From the NCBI GenBank assembly GCA_003963365.1, contig RXJG01000004.1:412009-476008 (forward strand): a stretch of 64,000 nt of DNA. The letters are read 5' to 3'. The position numbers and the translations under genes are program-made. The DNA comes from Sphingobacteriales bacterium. GTDB taxonomy: Bacteria; Bacteroidota; Bacteroidia; Chitinophagales; Chitinophagaceae. This document shows positions 25,089-34,800 of this stretch, piece after piece. The notes under the pieces were generated by a model that made no database searches, was not told the DNA's origin, and was given only the letters and a program-made list of their open reading frames with translations. Each line of letters opens with the position of its first letter. Position 1 is the stretch's first letter.

Positions 25089-28000
25089 ATGGAAACCGCT
25101 ATTGAAAAGGATGTTCAGTCCACCTCGGCACAAAAAAGCCATTCTCTCGAAGTAATGGATGGTAACCAGGCTGCGGTGCATATTGCTTATAAAACAAGTG
25201 AAGTATGCGCCATTTATCCCATCACTCCTTCTTCGCCGATGGGTGAGTTTGCTGATGAATGGAGCAGTGATTTAAAAGAAAATATTTTTGGCGAAGTACC
25301 CAGGGTAATTGAAATGCAGAGTGAAGCCGGTGCTGCCGGTGCTATTCACGGTGCATTGCAGGGTGGTGCGCTGGCATCTACCTTTACCTGTTCACAGGGA
25401 TTGTTACTGATGATTCCTAATATGTACAAAATTGCCGGGGAGTTAACGCCCACGGTTTTTCATATCGCTGCCCGATCACTTGCCACTCATGCATTATCCA
25501 TTTTTGGTGATCATAGCGATGTAATGGCAGTCCGTTCTACTGGTTTTGCTATGTTGTTTGGCAACAGCCCGCAACAGGCACATGATATGGCGATGATTGC
25601 AACGGCCTCGACTTTAAAATCCAGTATTCCTTTTTTAAATGTGTTTGATGGTTTCCGCACTTCACACGAATTAAATGAAGTGGAAATAATTTCTGATGAA
25701 ATCATTAAGCAGATGATTGATATGGACGCTGTGGCCCGTCATCGTCACCGTGCATTAAATCCGGAGAATCCTTTCATTCGTGGAACGGCACAAAACCCTG
25801 ATGTGTTCTTCCAAAGTCGTGAAGCTTGTAATCAATATCACTGGAATGTTCCGACTATTGTAGAAGAAATGATGAATAAGTTTGAATCACTCACCGGACG
25901 TTCATACAAATTATTCGACTATTATGGTGATGCCAATGCAGAACGCATCATCATCATCATGGGTTCCGGCGCCGGTGCTGTACAGGAAACTGTTGATTAT
26001 TTAAATAAACAAGGTGAGAAAGTAGGTGTACTGGAAGTGCATCTCTATCGTCCATTCTCACTCACACACTTTATGGCAGCATTGCCAACATCGGTTTCTA
26101 AAATGGCAGTACTCGACCGTTGTAAAGAACCCAATGCCATTGGTGAACCATTGTATATGGATGTTATCAATGCATTGAGTGAAAGCGGGGAGAACAGAAA
26201 AGTAAGAGTGATTGGTGGCCGGTATGGTTTATCATCCAAAGAGTTTACCCCGGGTATGGTGAAAGCTATTTTTGATGAACTGAAAAAAGGACAACCGAAA
26301 AATCACTTCACTATTGGTATTGAAGATGATGTTACTAATACCAGTTTGAAATATGATAAACTGTTTTCACTGGAAGACCAGCACCTGTTCCGTGGTTTAT
26401 TCTTTGGACTGGGTGCCGATGGTACGGTAAGTGCTAATAAGAATACCATTAAAATTATTGGCGAAGAAACCGATGACCATGTACAGGGTTACTTTGTATA
26501 TGACTCCAAAAAATCCGGTTCATTAACCGTGTCCCACTTACGTTTCAGTCATCAACCTGTTCGTTCTACATACTTAATTAACTCTGCCAACTTTGTTGCC
26601 TGTCACCATTTCCATTACCTGGAAAAATATGATATCCTGAAAGACGTACAAAATGGTGCTACTTTCTTATTGAATACTCCTTATGCAACAGAAGAGGTGT
26701 GGAATCATTTGCCAAAGAAAATACAGGAAGAAATCATACACAAGCAACTGAAATTATATGTTATCAACGCTTCTAAAGTAGCGAAGGAAACCGGCATGGG
26801 TTCAAGAATCAACTCTATCCTGCAAACCTGCTTCTTTGCTATTTCCAATGTAATGCCAAAAGATGAGGCGATTGAATACATTAAGAAAGCCATCCGTAAA
26901 TCTTACGGAAGAAAAGGGGAGGCCGTGGTACAAAAGAATTTTGATGCAGTAGATAAAACACTAGAAAATCTTTCATTGATTGATTATACAGCTTACAGCA
27001 TCGGCGCTAAAGAAATTGAACCGGCCGTATCTAAAAATGCACCTGACTTTGTACAACAAGTACTGGCTAAAATTATTGCCGGTGAAGGTGATGAGTTACC
27101 GGTAAGTGCATTTCCTGCTGATGGTACGTATCCATCTGCTACTACCCGTTATGAAAAACGGAATATCGCTGAGCAGGTTCCGGTATGGGATGCTGATTTA
27201 TGTTCTCAGTGTGGTAAATGTTATTTCGTTTGTCCGCATGCTGCTATCCGTCCTAAAGTGTACAGCAATGAGTTATTGAAAGATGCTCCTGCATACTTCA
27301 AGCATGTGGCTCCTGTTGGAAAAGAATTCTTTAAAGACCAGGAATCTTACACACTGCAGGTTGCCGTAGAAGATTGTACCGGTTGTAATCTCTGTGTGGA
27401 AGTTTGTCCTATTGAAAGTAAAACTCAACCGGGACATAAAGCCATCAACATGCAGGATGTAATGCCATTGAAAGAAACAGAAAAACAAAACTGGGATTTC
27501 TTTATTGGTTTACCGGATATTGACAGAACAAGAGTGAACCGGTCAACAGTTAAAGGGTCACAATTATTGGAACCATTGTTTGAGTTCTCCGGTGCTTGTA
27601 GCGGTTGTGGTGAAACTCCCTATTTAAAATTACTAACTCAATTGTTTGGCGATAGAATGATTGTAGCGAATGCTACCGGTTGTTCATCCATCTTTGGTGG
27701 AAACCTTCCCTCTACTCCATGGGCTAAAAATGATGAAGGCCTTGGTCCTGCCTGGGCTAACTCACTCTTTGAAGATAATGCTGAGTTTGGTTTGGGATTG
27801 AAGTTAGCTACTGATAAAAAACGGGAATATGCTATCTCCTTACTCAAAACATTAAGTAATGATGTGAGTAATGAATTAGTGGATGCCATTTTAAATAATG
27901 TGGAAGCAACCGAAGCTGAAGTAATCACTCAGCGGAAAAATGTAAACCAGTTAAAATCTATTATTAAAAATATTGATAAGCCAAACGCTAAACTGTTATC

Positions 28001-28661
28001 ACAGGTAGCAGGTTTCCTCGAACATAAATCTGTTTGGATAGTGGGTGGTGATGGCTGGGCTTATGATATTGGCTTCAGCGGATTAGACCATGTACTTTCT
28101 ACCGGTGAAAACATTAATATACTGGTGCTGGATACAGAAGTGTATTCTAATACCGGCGGACAGAAATCAAAATCTTCACCACTCGGTGCCAGTGCTAAAT
28201 TCTCTGTAAAAGGTAAAACAACCGGCAAGAAAGATTTAGCCATGCAGGCGATTGCCCACGGTAATGCTTATGTGGCTGAAATTGCGATGGGGGCCAATGA
28301 TGTGCATGCGTTGAAGACTATACTGGAAGCCGAAGCTTATCCTGGTCCATCCATCATCATTGCTTACAGTCACTGTATTGCGCATGGATACGATATGTGT
28401 CATGGATTAGACCAGCAGGAATTAGCTGTTAAATCCGGTTACTGGCCATTGTTCCGTTTCAACCCGTTGAAAGAACAGGGACAACGTTTTGTACTCGACA
28501 GTAAAGACCCATCTGTTCCATTAGATGAATTTATGTATCATGAAAACCGGTTTACCGTAATTAAAAACACTGCCCCGGATAAGGCGCATGAGTTCCTTGA
28601 TTTAGCCAATGAAGGAATTAAACACCGCTGGGAAAAAATAAATGCATTAAAGTCTCTTTAG
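25089..28661 (+). CDS. nifJ: Pyruvate:ferredoxin (flavodoxin) oxidoreductase
   Basis: The 1190-residue single-chain enzyme converts pyruvate and CoA to acetyl-CoA and CO2, reducing ferredoxin or flavodoxin. The domain order is complete: N-terminal pyrimidine-binding domain (ITPSSPMGE, about 42), domain II, gamma domain, an eight-Cys ferredoxin domain (LCSQCGKCYFVCPH about 704 and DCTGCNLCVEVCPIE about 762), and a C-terminal TPP domain with CSGCGE (about 837), GDGWAYDIG (about 986) and NTGGQ. All cluster cysteines are present. I chose the ATG at 25089 over a TTG two codons upstream. It converges on the nuo operon, suggesting that its reduced ferredoxin may feed that complex. Confidence 0.95.
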   Translation: METAIEKDVQSTSAQKSHSLEVMDGNQAAVHIAYKTSEVCAIYPITPSSPMGEFADEWSSDLKENIFGEVPRVIEMQSEAGAAGAIHGALQGGALASTFTCSQGLLLMIPNMYKIAGELTPTVFHIAARSLATHALSIFGDHSDVMAVRSTGFAMLFGNSPQQAHDMAMIATASTLKSSIPFLNVFDGFRTSHELNEVEIISDEIIKQMIDMDAVARHRHRALNPENPFIRGTAQNPDVFFQSREACNQYHWNVPTIVEEMMNKFESLTGRSYKLFDYYGDANAERIIIIMGSGAGAVQETVDYLNKQGEKVGVLEVHLYRPFSLTHFMAALPTSVSKMAVLDRCKEPNAIGEPLYMDVINALSESGENRKVRVIGGRYGLSSKEFTPGMVKAIFDELKKGQPKNHFTIGIEDDVTNTSLKYDKLFSLEDQHLFRGLFFGLGADGTVSANKNTIKIIGEETDDHVQGYFVYDSKKSGSLTVSHLRFSHQPVRSTYLINSANFVACHHFHYLEKYDILKDVQNGATFLLNTPYATEEVWNHLPKKIQEEIIHKQLKLYVINASKVAKETGMGSRINSILQTCFFAISNVMPKDEAIEYIKKAIRKSYGRKGEAVVQKNFDAVDKTLENLSLIDYTAYSIGAKEIEPAVSKNAPDFVQQVLAKIIAGEGDELPVSAFPADGTYPSATTRYEKRNIAEQVPVWDADLCSQCGKCYFVCPHAAIRPKVYSNELLKDAPAYFKHVAPVGKEFFKDQESYTLQVAVEDCTGCNLCVEVCPIESKTQPGHKAINMQDVMPLKETEKQNWDFFIGLPDIDRTRVNRSTVKGSQLLEPLFEFSGACSGCGETPYLKLLTQLFGDRMIVANATGCSSIFGGNLPSTPWAKNDEGLGPAWANSLFEDNAEFGLGLKLATDKKREYAISLLKTLSNDVSNELVDAILNNVEATEAEVITQRKNVNQLKSIIKNIDKPNAKLLSQVAGFLEHKSVWIVGGDGWAYDIGFSGLDHVLSTGENINILVLDTEVYSNTGGQKSKSSPLGASAKFSVKGKTTGKKDLAMQAIAHGNAYVAEIAMGANDVHALKTILEAEAYPGPSIIIAYSHCIAHGYDMCHGLDQQELAVKSGYWPLFRFNPLKEQGQRFVLDSKDPSVPLDEFMYHENRFTVIKNTAPDKAHEFLDLANEGIKHRWEKINALKSL

Positions 28662-28685
28662 TCAATAAGCAAGCTGATGTAAGAA

Positions 28686-28718
28686 CAAAAGGGAATGCCG
28701 GGAGGTGTTCCCTTTTTA
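28686..28718. terminator. Intrinsic terminator between nifJ and the nuo operon
   Basis: Stem AAAAGGGAA / TTCCCTTTTT with a roughly 12-nt G-rich loop; A- and T-tracts make it usable from both sides. It separates convergent nifJ and the last gene of the nuo unit. Confidence 0.8.
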
Positions 28719-28745
28719 ATCACCTATTATGATGTATAGATTGGT

Positions 28746-29129
28746 TTAAGCTCCTGTTTCGTAATAAGGAACTTCATCATGACTTACCATATCTTTTTGT
28801 TGCCAGTAAGCCAGCGTTACCACATGTCCATCAGGAGTTTTTAGTAGACGACCAAAGATGGCATTGATAGGATTAAAAGTATAATCAGTAACACCAACCG
28901 TAAAAGTTTCTGGTGGGGGTGGAGGAGCAGGCGGTGGAGTTTCTCCCTCTGCTACAGGTTTGGCAGGTGCCGCTTTTGGAGCAGGAGATGGAACAGCTAT
29001 CACCGTATAACCATTAAACTCCAGTAACGATTTCAAAAAAGAAACCCGTTCGGGTTTTACATTCTTTTCCACGATGCCGCATTTAACGCCATCCAGTTCT
29101 TCAAATTCGTGATTTTTATTAATAGCCAT
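28746..29129 (-). CDS. Hypothetical protein with Pro/Ala linker, last gene of nuo unit
   Basis: The 127-residue soluble protein has an N-terminal alpha/beta part (about 1-46; ELDGVKCGIVEKN...FLKSLLEFNGYTVIAV), an Ala/Pro-rich linker (about 47-75, with runs of Pro) and a C-terminal part (FTVGVTDYTFNPINAIFGRLLK). No family name recognised. It lies about 80 nt downstream of nuoN, separated by a palindromic repeat, in nuo orientation. A role connected to complex I or nifJ is possible from position only. Confidence 0.7.
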   Translation of the reverse strand: MAINKNHEFEELDGVKCGIVEKNVKPERVSFLKSLLEFNGYTVIAVPSPAPKAAPAKPVAEGETPPPAPPPPPETFTVGVTDYTFNPINAIFGRLLKTPDGHVVTLAYWQQKDMVSHDEVPYYETGA

Positions 29130-29141
29130 GATGAGTTATGT

Positions 29142-29200
29142 TGAATGTTGAATGTTAAATGATGAGTGACTAATTTAAAATTCAACATTTAACATTCAAA
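29142..29200. repeat. Convergent heptad repeat pair (GAATGTT variant) downstream of nuoN
   Basis: The left arm has 7-nt units such as GAATGTT and AAATGAT; the right arm is their reverse complement (TTCAACATTTAACATTC). The arms can pair in the transcript. It fills the gap between nuoN and the following gene. The same variant is found at 37430-37495. Confidence 0.75.
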
Positions 29201-29207
29201 ATAATAA

Positions 29208-30599
29208 TTACAATTGACTGATGTATTGATACACCCAGCTCAATAATCCTACCAACACAATACCAGCACTGCAAATAATTAATCCTAATTTTTCGGATGC
29301 ACCAATCGTTATTTTTTCAATCGGGTTATCGTTCTTATCCATGAAGATGGCTCTTACTACTTTCAAATAATAATACAGCGATACTACCAGGTTTAACGCC
29401 GCAATTACCAGGAACCATAAATATGAATTGCCTGCACCCGCTACAATCAAAAACATTTTACCAAAGAAACCAGCTGTAGGCGGCACTCCAGCTAATGAGA
29501 ATAAAGCCAGTGCCATTACCCAGCTTAATAATTTATTGTTTTGATAGAATGCTTTGAAATCATTGATGGTTTCTCTTCCGGTTGCTGATGACACAATACT
29601 CACCACACCAAAGGCAGCTAAATTGGAGAATACATAAATCAGCACAAAATAAATTACGGCACTGCTGGATGCATTGGTTCCTCCGCTGATGCCAAACAAA
29701 ATAAAACCAACCTGTGCAATGGAAGAGAAGGCAAGGAATCGTTTTAAATTCTGCTGACGTAAAGCAAACAGGTTACCGGTAATCATAGTGGCAACAGATA
29801 ATATCACCAGCATGTTATACCAGGTTTGTTGCAACGGTGAGAACACTTTGTATAATGCTGCAATAAAAATAAAAGCAACCGAGCCTTTGGATATAACAGA
29901 CAGAAAAGATGTTACCACAACAGGAGCTCCTTCATACACATCCGCAGTCCACAGGTGAAAAGGAACAACAGAGAGTTTGAATGCAAAAGCTGTGAATAGG
30001 AAAACGAATGCCAGTATTTGTAATGTGCTTCCATTCAGTGCTGCTGGTAATTCAGCAAAACTGATTGTTCCCGTTGCACCATAGATTAATGAAATACCAA
30101 ACAGTAATATTCCGGATGAAAAAGCTGAAGAAAGAATCATCTTCATGGCTGCTTCGGAAGAAGCTTTCTTTTCCAAATCAAAATTGGCCATGGCTGCAAC
30201 AGGTATAGAGGATAATTCCAGCGACAGGAAGAATATTAATAAATTACCGCTGGAGATAAGGAAATTCATTCCCAATAATGCCGACAGCATCAGCATGAAA
30301 AATTCAGGTAAATGCTTATGTTGTTTTAACCATCCCGATCCAAGTAAAGAGATAAGATAAACACCGATGTTTAAAATATTTTTCTCAAAAGCAATTTGTT
30401 CAGTATTGGTAAACATGTTACCAAACAAATTTCCTTCCTGGAAAGTAAACCCCTGCCCAATATTCAGCAATAATAAAAACTGTATTAAGGATAACAGGCT
30501 TTCATTCTTCATTCCCTTGCCGAGTTTAATAAACAGCAGCAGGAAGATGATGAATGTAATCACCAGTTCATTCTTCATTATTAATAAAAACTCACTCAT
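29208..30599 (-). CDS. nuoN: NADH-quinone oxidoreductase subunit N
   Basis: The 463-residue proton-pumping membrane subunit of complex I has about 14 hydrophobic helices and the antiporter-like core (FLSLELSSIPVAAMANF with the conserved Glu; FKLSVVPFHLWTADVYEGAP with the helix-7/8 Lys region; SLAGVPPTAGFFGK). I chose the ATG at 30599 (MSEFLLIMKNEL), because upstream codons run into the repeat. It is separated from nuoM by a four-helix-bundle gene, an unusual interruption of the M-N pair. Confidence 0.93.
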   Translation of the reverse strand: MSEFLLIMKNELVITFIIFLLLFIKLGKGMKNESLLSLIQFLLLLNIGQGFTFQEGNLFGNMFTNTEQIAFEKNILNIGVYLISLLGSGWLKQHKHLPEFFMLMLSALLGMNFLISSGNLLIFFLSLELSSIPVAAMANFDLEKKASSEAAMKMILSSAFSSGILLFGISLIYGATGTISFAELPAALNGSTLQILAFVFLFTAFAFKLSVVPFHLWTADVYEGAPVVVTSFLSVISKGSVAFIFIAALYKVFSPLQQTWYNMLVILSVATMITGNLFALRQQNLKRFLAFSSIAQVGFILFGISGGTNASSSAVIYFVLIYVFSNLAAFGVVSIVSSATGRETINDFKAFYQNNKLLSWVMALALFSLAGVPPTAGFFGKMFLIVAGAGNSYLWFLVIAALNLVVSLYYYLKVVRAIFMDKNDNPIEKITIGASEKLGLIICSAGIVLVGLLSWVYQYISQL

Positions 30600-30608
30600 A
30601 TAATTTAA

Positions 30609-30646
30609 AATAATGAACACCGAACAAGGAACATCGAATGATGAAA
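30609..30646. repeat. Heptad repeat arm abutting the four-helix-bundle gene
   Basis: Five 7-nt GAAYNNN-like units (for example GAACACC, GAACAAG, GAATGAT) directly touch the stop codon of the four-helix-bundle gene (30647). The opposite arm lies on the other side of that gene at 31087-31175, so the gene occupies the loop position of the element. Confidence 0.75.
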
Positions 30647-31054
30647 TTATAAGGCGTCCTTTTCTTTACTCTTTTTCATTTTCTCTGCTATCATATTCCT
30701 TCTGGCCGTGTCAATACTTTTAACAAAGATTGATATTAGCTCATCCACTTCTTTCAAACCCTGTTCTGTCAAATCCATTTTGTCGGTCAATGGCACTGCT
30801 TTAGTTATTCTTAAAGCATTTTTCGTTTCCCTCAATTCTTTTAATAATATCTTCAATTTGTGTACAAAGTCTGCTCTTGATTCTGCGCTTTGTGCTTCTC
30901 CATAGTGCAAAGCAGGCGATGTTCCCGAACGAACCACTTGTCCACCTATATGAATTCCGGCTTTAGTATTATACAGACTTTCAGTAATTCTGATAATCAA
31001 AACCGCAAATTCAATCAATCGTTCTTCAAGATCATACTTTCTATTTTCATTCAT
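30647..31054 (-). CDS. Four-helix bundle protein (S23/IVP family) inserted in nuo operon
   Basis: The 135-residue all-helical protein carries the family pattern of 23S rRNA intervening-sequence proteins: RSGTSPALHYGEAQSAES (about residues 42-59), then DFVHKLKILLKELRETKNALRI. IVP proteins form pentameric four-helix bundles; their function is unknown and they are scattered through Bacteroidota. The N terminus is charged (MNENRKYDLEERLIEFA) and the tail Lys-rich. It splits nuoM from nuoN and lies exactly between two convergent heptad-repeat arms, so it looks like the cargo of a repeat element rather than a complex I gene. Confidence 0.88.
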   Translation of the reverse strand: MNENRKYDLEERLIEFAVLIIRITESLYNTKAGIHIGGQVVRSGTSPALHYGEAQSAESRADFVHKLKILLKELRETKNALRITKAVPLTDKMDLTEQGLKEVDELISIFVKSIDTARRNMIAEKMKKSKEKDAL

Positions 31055-31086
31055 ATGATAAGATTTATTTCAATAGTTAATTTCCT

Positions 31087-31175
31087 GCTTCATCATTCGA
31101 CGCTCCTTGCCCGATACTTGCTATTTATCTCCCCACTTCATTATTCATTATTCCCTGTTCGATATTCGTTATTCA
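31087..31175. repeat. Double reverse heptad arm upstream of the four-helix-bundle gene
   Basis: Two consecutive reverse-complement arms (31087-31125 approx. and 31136-31175), each starting with (A)CTTC and made of NNNRTTC units such as CCTGTTC and ATTATTC. With the arm at 30609-30646 they enclose the four-helix-bundle gene. Other nuo junctions have one arm per side. Confidence 0.7.
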
Positions 31176-31184
31176 ACTGCTTTC

Positions 31185-32666
31185 TCATTTCCCGGAAATT
31201 TTGTTCATAATAATTTCCGCACCCGGTTTGATTAAATCATTTAACAAGAACGGTGCAACACCTATTGCTACAATACCAATTATCAAAATAATAGCCGCCA
31301 GTTTTTCATTCCAACTGGCATCACTTAATCCGGCGTATGTTTCTTTAATCGGTCCCATCGCCACTTGTCCTATTGCTCTTAAAATATAAACCGCTGTTAC
31401 CACAATGGACATACAAGCTATTATTGTTGCAATCCGATGGAATGCATCTGCATTTTGCCAGCTTCCCATAAATACGGTCATCTCTGCTACAAAACCACTA
31501 AAACCGGGTAATCCTAATGAACATAAACCGGCAATAAATAAAACAGTCATGGTGAAAGGCATTACTTTCATCAAGCCACCCATTTCATTTATTTGTCGGG
31601 TGTGGGTACGTTCATAAATCATTCCGATAACAGCAAAGAATAAGGCTGTCATCAAACCATGACTTACCATTTGCATTACCGCACCGGTGATAGCTGTTTT
31701 AGTTAACATACCAATACCTAGCAATACAAATCCGCAGTGACTGATGGATGAATACGCATTCATGTATTTCAAATCCCACTGCATCATCGTAGCGAAGGCA
31801 CCGTATAAAATGGCAATGGATGATAATACTATAATCCAGGAGGAGTATTCCTGTGCCCCTTGCGGCATCAAATAAGTCGCCACTCTTAAACAACCATAGC
31901 CACCCAATTTCATAGAGATACCAGCTAAAAACATTGATCCTGCCGTTGGTGCAGAGGAGTGACCATCGGGCACCCATGTATGAAAAGGAAATAATGCTGT
32001 GAATATTCCGAACCCAATAAACAGGAAAGGAAAGAACAATTTTTGTACTGCCGGTGAAATACCAGCCTGTGATAACTGGATTATATCAAAACTTTTATGC
32101 TCTCCATTGCCAAAATACATTCCTAATATTCCAACAATTACCAATGAAGAACCGGTCATCAGCATTAATGCCAGTTTATTGGCACTGTATTCTTTTTTGC
32201 CGCTGCCCCATGTTCCTATCAGTAAATATTTTGGTATTACCGCTATTTCAAGGAAGAAGAACAATACAAATAAATCAAGTGAAATAAAGAACCCATAAGC
32301 ACCCATGGCCAGCAGGATGAGCAGGAAATAAAATTCCTTTGTCATCTTTTCTACATTCCACGATACTAATACACCAGCCAATACAACTAATGCTGTTAAC
32401 AGAATCATTGAAACAGCAATTCCATCCACCCCAATATGGAAGTTGATATTAAGCGAAGGAAAGAGGGCATAGTTTTGCTCAAACAACATTTGTGCTACTG
32501 CACCAGCAGCTCTTTCTTTCTGGAAAAAATAAATCAATGCTAAAGCCAGTATCAATTGCAAGGCAGAACCAGCAAACGCAATGCTTCTTACCTGTTGTGT
32601 ATTACGGGAAAGCAAAACTCCAACAGCAGTTAATAATGGCAGTCCTATTAATAATAAAAGATTCAT
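31185..32666 (-). CDS. nuoM: NADH-quinone oxidoreductase subunit M
   Basis: The 493-residue antiporter-like complex I subunit has about 14 transmembrane helices, with the conserved Glu in FFFLEIAVIPKYLLIG (about 138) and FPFHTWVPDGHSSAPTAGSM with the Lys/His region (about 225-245), plus AGLCSLGLPGFSGFVAE. It pumps protons in the membrane arm. It lies between nuoL and the inserted four-helix-bundle gene, bounded by repeat elements on both sides. Confidence 0.95.
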   Translation of the reverse strand: MNLLLLIGLPLLTAVGVLLSRNTQQVRSIAFAGSALQLILALALIYFFQKERAAGAVAQMLFEQNYALFPSLNINFHIGVDGIAVSMILLTALVVLAGVLVSWNVEKMTKEFYFLLILLAMGAYGFFISLDLFVLFFFLEIAVIPKYLLIGTWGSGKKEYSANKLALMLMTGSSLVIVGILGMYFGNGEHKSFDIIQLSQAGISPAVQKLFFPFLFIGFGIFTALFPFHTWVPDGHSSAPTAGSMFLAGISMKLGGYGCLRVATYLMPQGAQEYSSWIIVLSSIAILYGAFATMMQWDLKYMNAYSSISHCGFVLLGIGMLTKTAITGAVMQMVSHGLMTALFFAVIGMIYERTHTRQINEMGGLMKVMPFTMTVLFIAGLCSLGLPGFSGFVAEMTVFMGSWQNADAFHRIATIIACMSIVVTAVYILRAIGQVAMGPIKETYAGLSDASWNEKLAAIILIIGIVAIGVAPFLLNDLIKPGAEIIMNKISGK

Positions 32667-32671
32667 CGAAT

Positions 32672-32766
32672 GAATATCGAATATTGAACAGGGAATAAGG
32701 AATGATGAAGTGGCTATAATCCTATACTTCTACATCCGGCGTTCCTTGTTCGTTATTCATTATTTT
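32672..32766. repeat. Convergent heptad repeat pair between nuoM and nuoL
   Basis: The forward arm (32672-32712) has six consecutive 7-nt units of form GAAYNNN (first GAATATC, last GAAGTGG); the reverse arm (32726-32766) has the same unit in reverse complement. A short spacer separates them. It fills the whole intergenic gap. Confidence 0.8.
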
Positions 32767-32771
32767 AAATT

Positions 32772-34709
32772 TTATCCTTTCCAAACATAAATAAACAGTA
32801 AAGCCAGCACCACTGCACTTACTAAAAAATAAATAGCATATTGCTGCACTTTACCTGATTGAATTCCTTTTATTCTTTCACTTATGTCTTGTGTTGTATT
32901 ACCGGTAAAATTCACTAAGCCATCCACTACTGTTTTATCAAACCAGGCTGCCGGGCGGGCCACCAGGTTGAACAAAACTTTTTTGGTGACGAACAAATAG
33001 AGTTCATCAATATAAAATTTATGATAAGCTGATTTATATAAACCACTTAATGAAGCAGCCAGTTTAGCCGGCTTTTCATTTTCATTTTTGTATAACCACA
33101 TAGCAGTTAATATACCAATCAAACCCAAGGCAACCGGTGCAATGGAGAAACTTAAATGAAATTCACTTTCCAATGGTTTGCCATCAGTACTTACAAAATG
33201 TCCGAATGGAATATAACCGGCGAATACAGCACCTGCCGCCAACAACAACAATGGCAACATCATTGCCACACCGCCATCGCCATGATGTTCTCCATGAGCA
33301 TGATATGCTTTGTTCCAGAAAATAGAGAAATACAAACGGAACATATAAAAAGCAGTTAGTCCGGATGTAATTAAAGCAATCCAATAAATCACTGCATTGT
33401 GTTGATAAGCGGCCAGTAAAATTTCTTCCTTACTAAAAAATCCTGCCAGTAATGGGAAACCGGCGATCGATAAACAAGCTAATAAGAAAGTAATATGTGT
33501 TATGGGTAAATGCTTGCGCAATCCACCCATGTCTTTCATATCATTACTATGTACATAATGTATCACCGCACCCGCACCCAGGAACAACAACGCTTTAAAC
33601 ATGGCATGTGTAAACAGGTGGAACATGGAAGCGGTATAACCTAATCCATCTTCACCACCATATTTAGAAACACCTAATGCAAACATCATATACCCAATTT
33701 GGCTCATAGTGGAATAAGCCAATACTCTTTTAATATCTGTTTGTGTACAGGCAATAATAGCTGCAAACAAAGCGGAGATAGCACCAACATTGGCCACTAT
33801 GCTCAATGCATCCGGTGCAGATAATGCAAATACAGGGAACAATCTTGCTACTAAATAAACACCCGCCACTACCATTGTTGCAGCATGGATTAATGCGGAA
33901 ACAGGTGTGGGACCTTCCATTGCATCGGGTAACCAGATGTGTAACGGGAACATTGCACTCTTACCTGCACCACCAATAAACACCAATGTTAATCCCCATG
34001 TTAAGGCTGATACACCGAGGAATGATGAAGCAATAGCTGTTTTTAATTCAGATGATTCAGGTGAAGTTAATTTTTGTATGAGTGTATTAAAATCTAATGT
34101 ACCTGAATAGAATGATAATACTAATATGCCAATCAAAAATCCCAGGTCAGCAAAACGTGTAACGATAAATGCTTTTTTAGAAGCTGCTACTGCGCTTGGC
34201 CGGTCATAATAAAATCCAATTAATAAGAAAGAAGATACACCTACCAGTTCCCAAAAAATATAAATCTGGAAAATATTAGATGATAAAACCAAACCCAGCA
34301 TTGAGAAGGTAAATAAAGAGAGATACGCATAATACGTACTGTATCTTTCTTCCCCTTTCATATATCCTAAGCTATAAATATGCACCATCAGTGAAACAAA
34401 AGTCACCACCACAATCATCATGGCCGATATTGGATCGAGAATGATGCCCATATCAATGGAAACATCTTTGCTAAACTCCAGCCAGGTATATTTTAATGGA
34501 ATGAGTTTTTGATAAACATCATTCACTTTTCCGTAATCAAAGAAATAACCATACGCCGTATAAATAGCAAGCCCTGCTGAAATGAGTAGTATCAATGTCC
34601 CGATGATACCGGCACTGTTTTTAAAAATTTTCTTACCAAATAATCCCAGCAGTAAAAATCCTGCTAATGGCAGCAAAGGAATAAGTGCTATGTTAATTGC
34701 GTTGGGCAT
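32772..34709 (-). CDS. nuoL: NADH-quinone oxidoreductase subunit L
   Basis: The 645-residue complex I subunit has about 16 helices and the C-terminal lateral-helix region. Conserved blocks include FWELVGVSSFLLIGFYYDRPSA (Glu near 143), FPLHIWLPDAMEGPTPVSALIHAATMV (about 250-275) and the C-terminal extension with KFYIDELYLFVTKKVLF. The length fits ordinary NuoL. It acts as the distal proton pump. Repeat pairs flank it on both sides. Confidence 0.95.
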   Translation of the reverse strand: MPNAINIALIPLLPLAGFLLLGLFGKKIFKNSAGIIGTLILLISAGLAIYTAYGYFFDYGKVNDVYQKLIPLKYTWLEFSKDVSIDMGIILDPISAMMIVVVTFVSLMVHIYSLGYMKGEERYSTYYAYLSLFTFSMLGLVLSSNIFQIYIFWELVGVSSFLLIGFYYDRPSAVAASKKAFIVTRFADLGFLIGILVLSFYSGTLDFNTLIQKLTSPESSELKTAIASSFLGVSALTWGLTLVFIGGAGKSAMFPLHIWLPDAMEGPTPVSALIHAATMVVAGVYLVARLFPVFALSAPDALSIVANVGAISALFAAIIACTQTDIKRVLAYSTMSQIGYMMFALGVSKYGGEDGLGYTASMFHLFTHAMFKALLFLGAGAVIHYVHSNDMKDMGGLRKHLPITHITFLLACLSIAGFPLLAGFFSKEEILLAAYQHNAVIYWIALITSGLTAFYMFRLYFSIFWNKAYHAHGEHHGDGGVAMMLPLLLLAAGAVFAGYIPFGHFVSTDGKPLESEFHLSFSIAPVALGLIGILTAMWLYKNENEKPAKLAASLSGLYKSAYHKFYIDELYLFVTKKVLFNLVARPAAWFDKTVVDGLVNFTGNTTQDISERIKGIQSGKVQQYAIYFLVSAVVLALLFIYVWKG

Positions 34710-34710
34710 T

Positions 34711-34800
34711 TGAATATCGAATAATGAACAAGGAATGATGAATGATGAAGTGGTTTTTATACTTCGTTATTCAGTGTTCCTTGTTCGATGTTCATTATTT
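34711..34800. repeat. Convergent heptad repeat pair between nuoL and nuoK
   Basis: The forward arm has six GAAYNNN units (GAATATC first, GAAGTGG last, with GAATGAT twice); the reverse arm from about 34760 is complementary in pattern. It occupies the entire junction and touches the nuoK stop codon. Confidence 0.8.
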
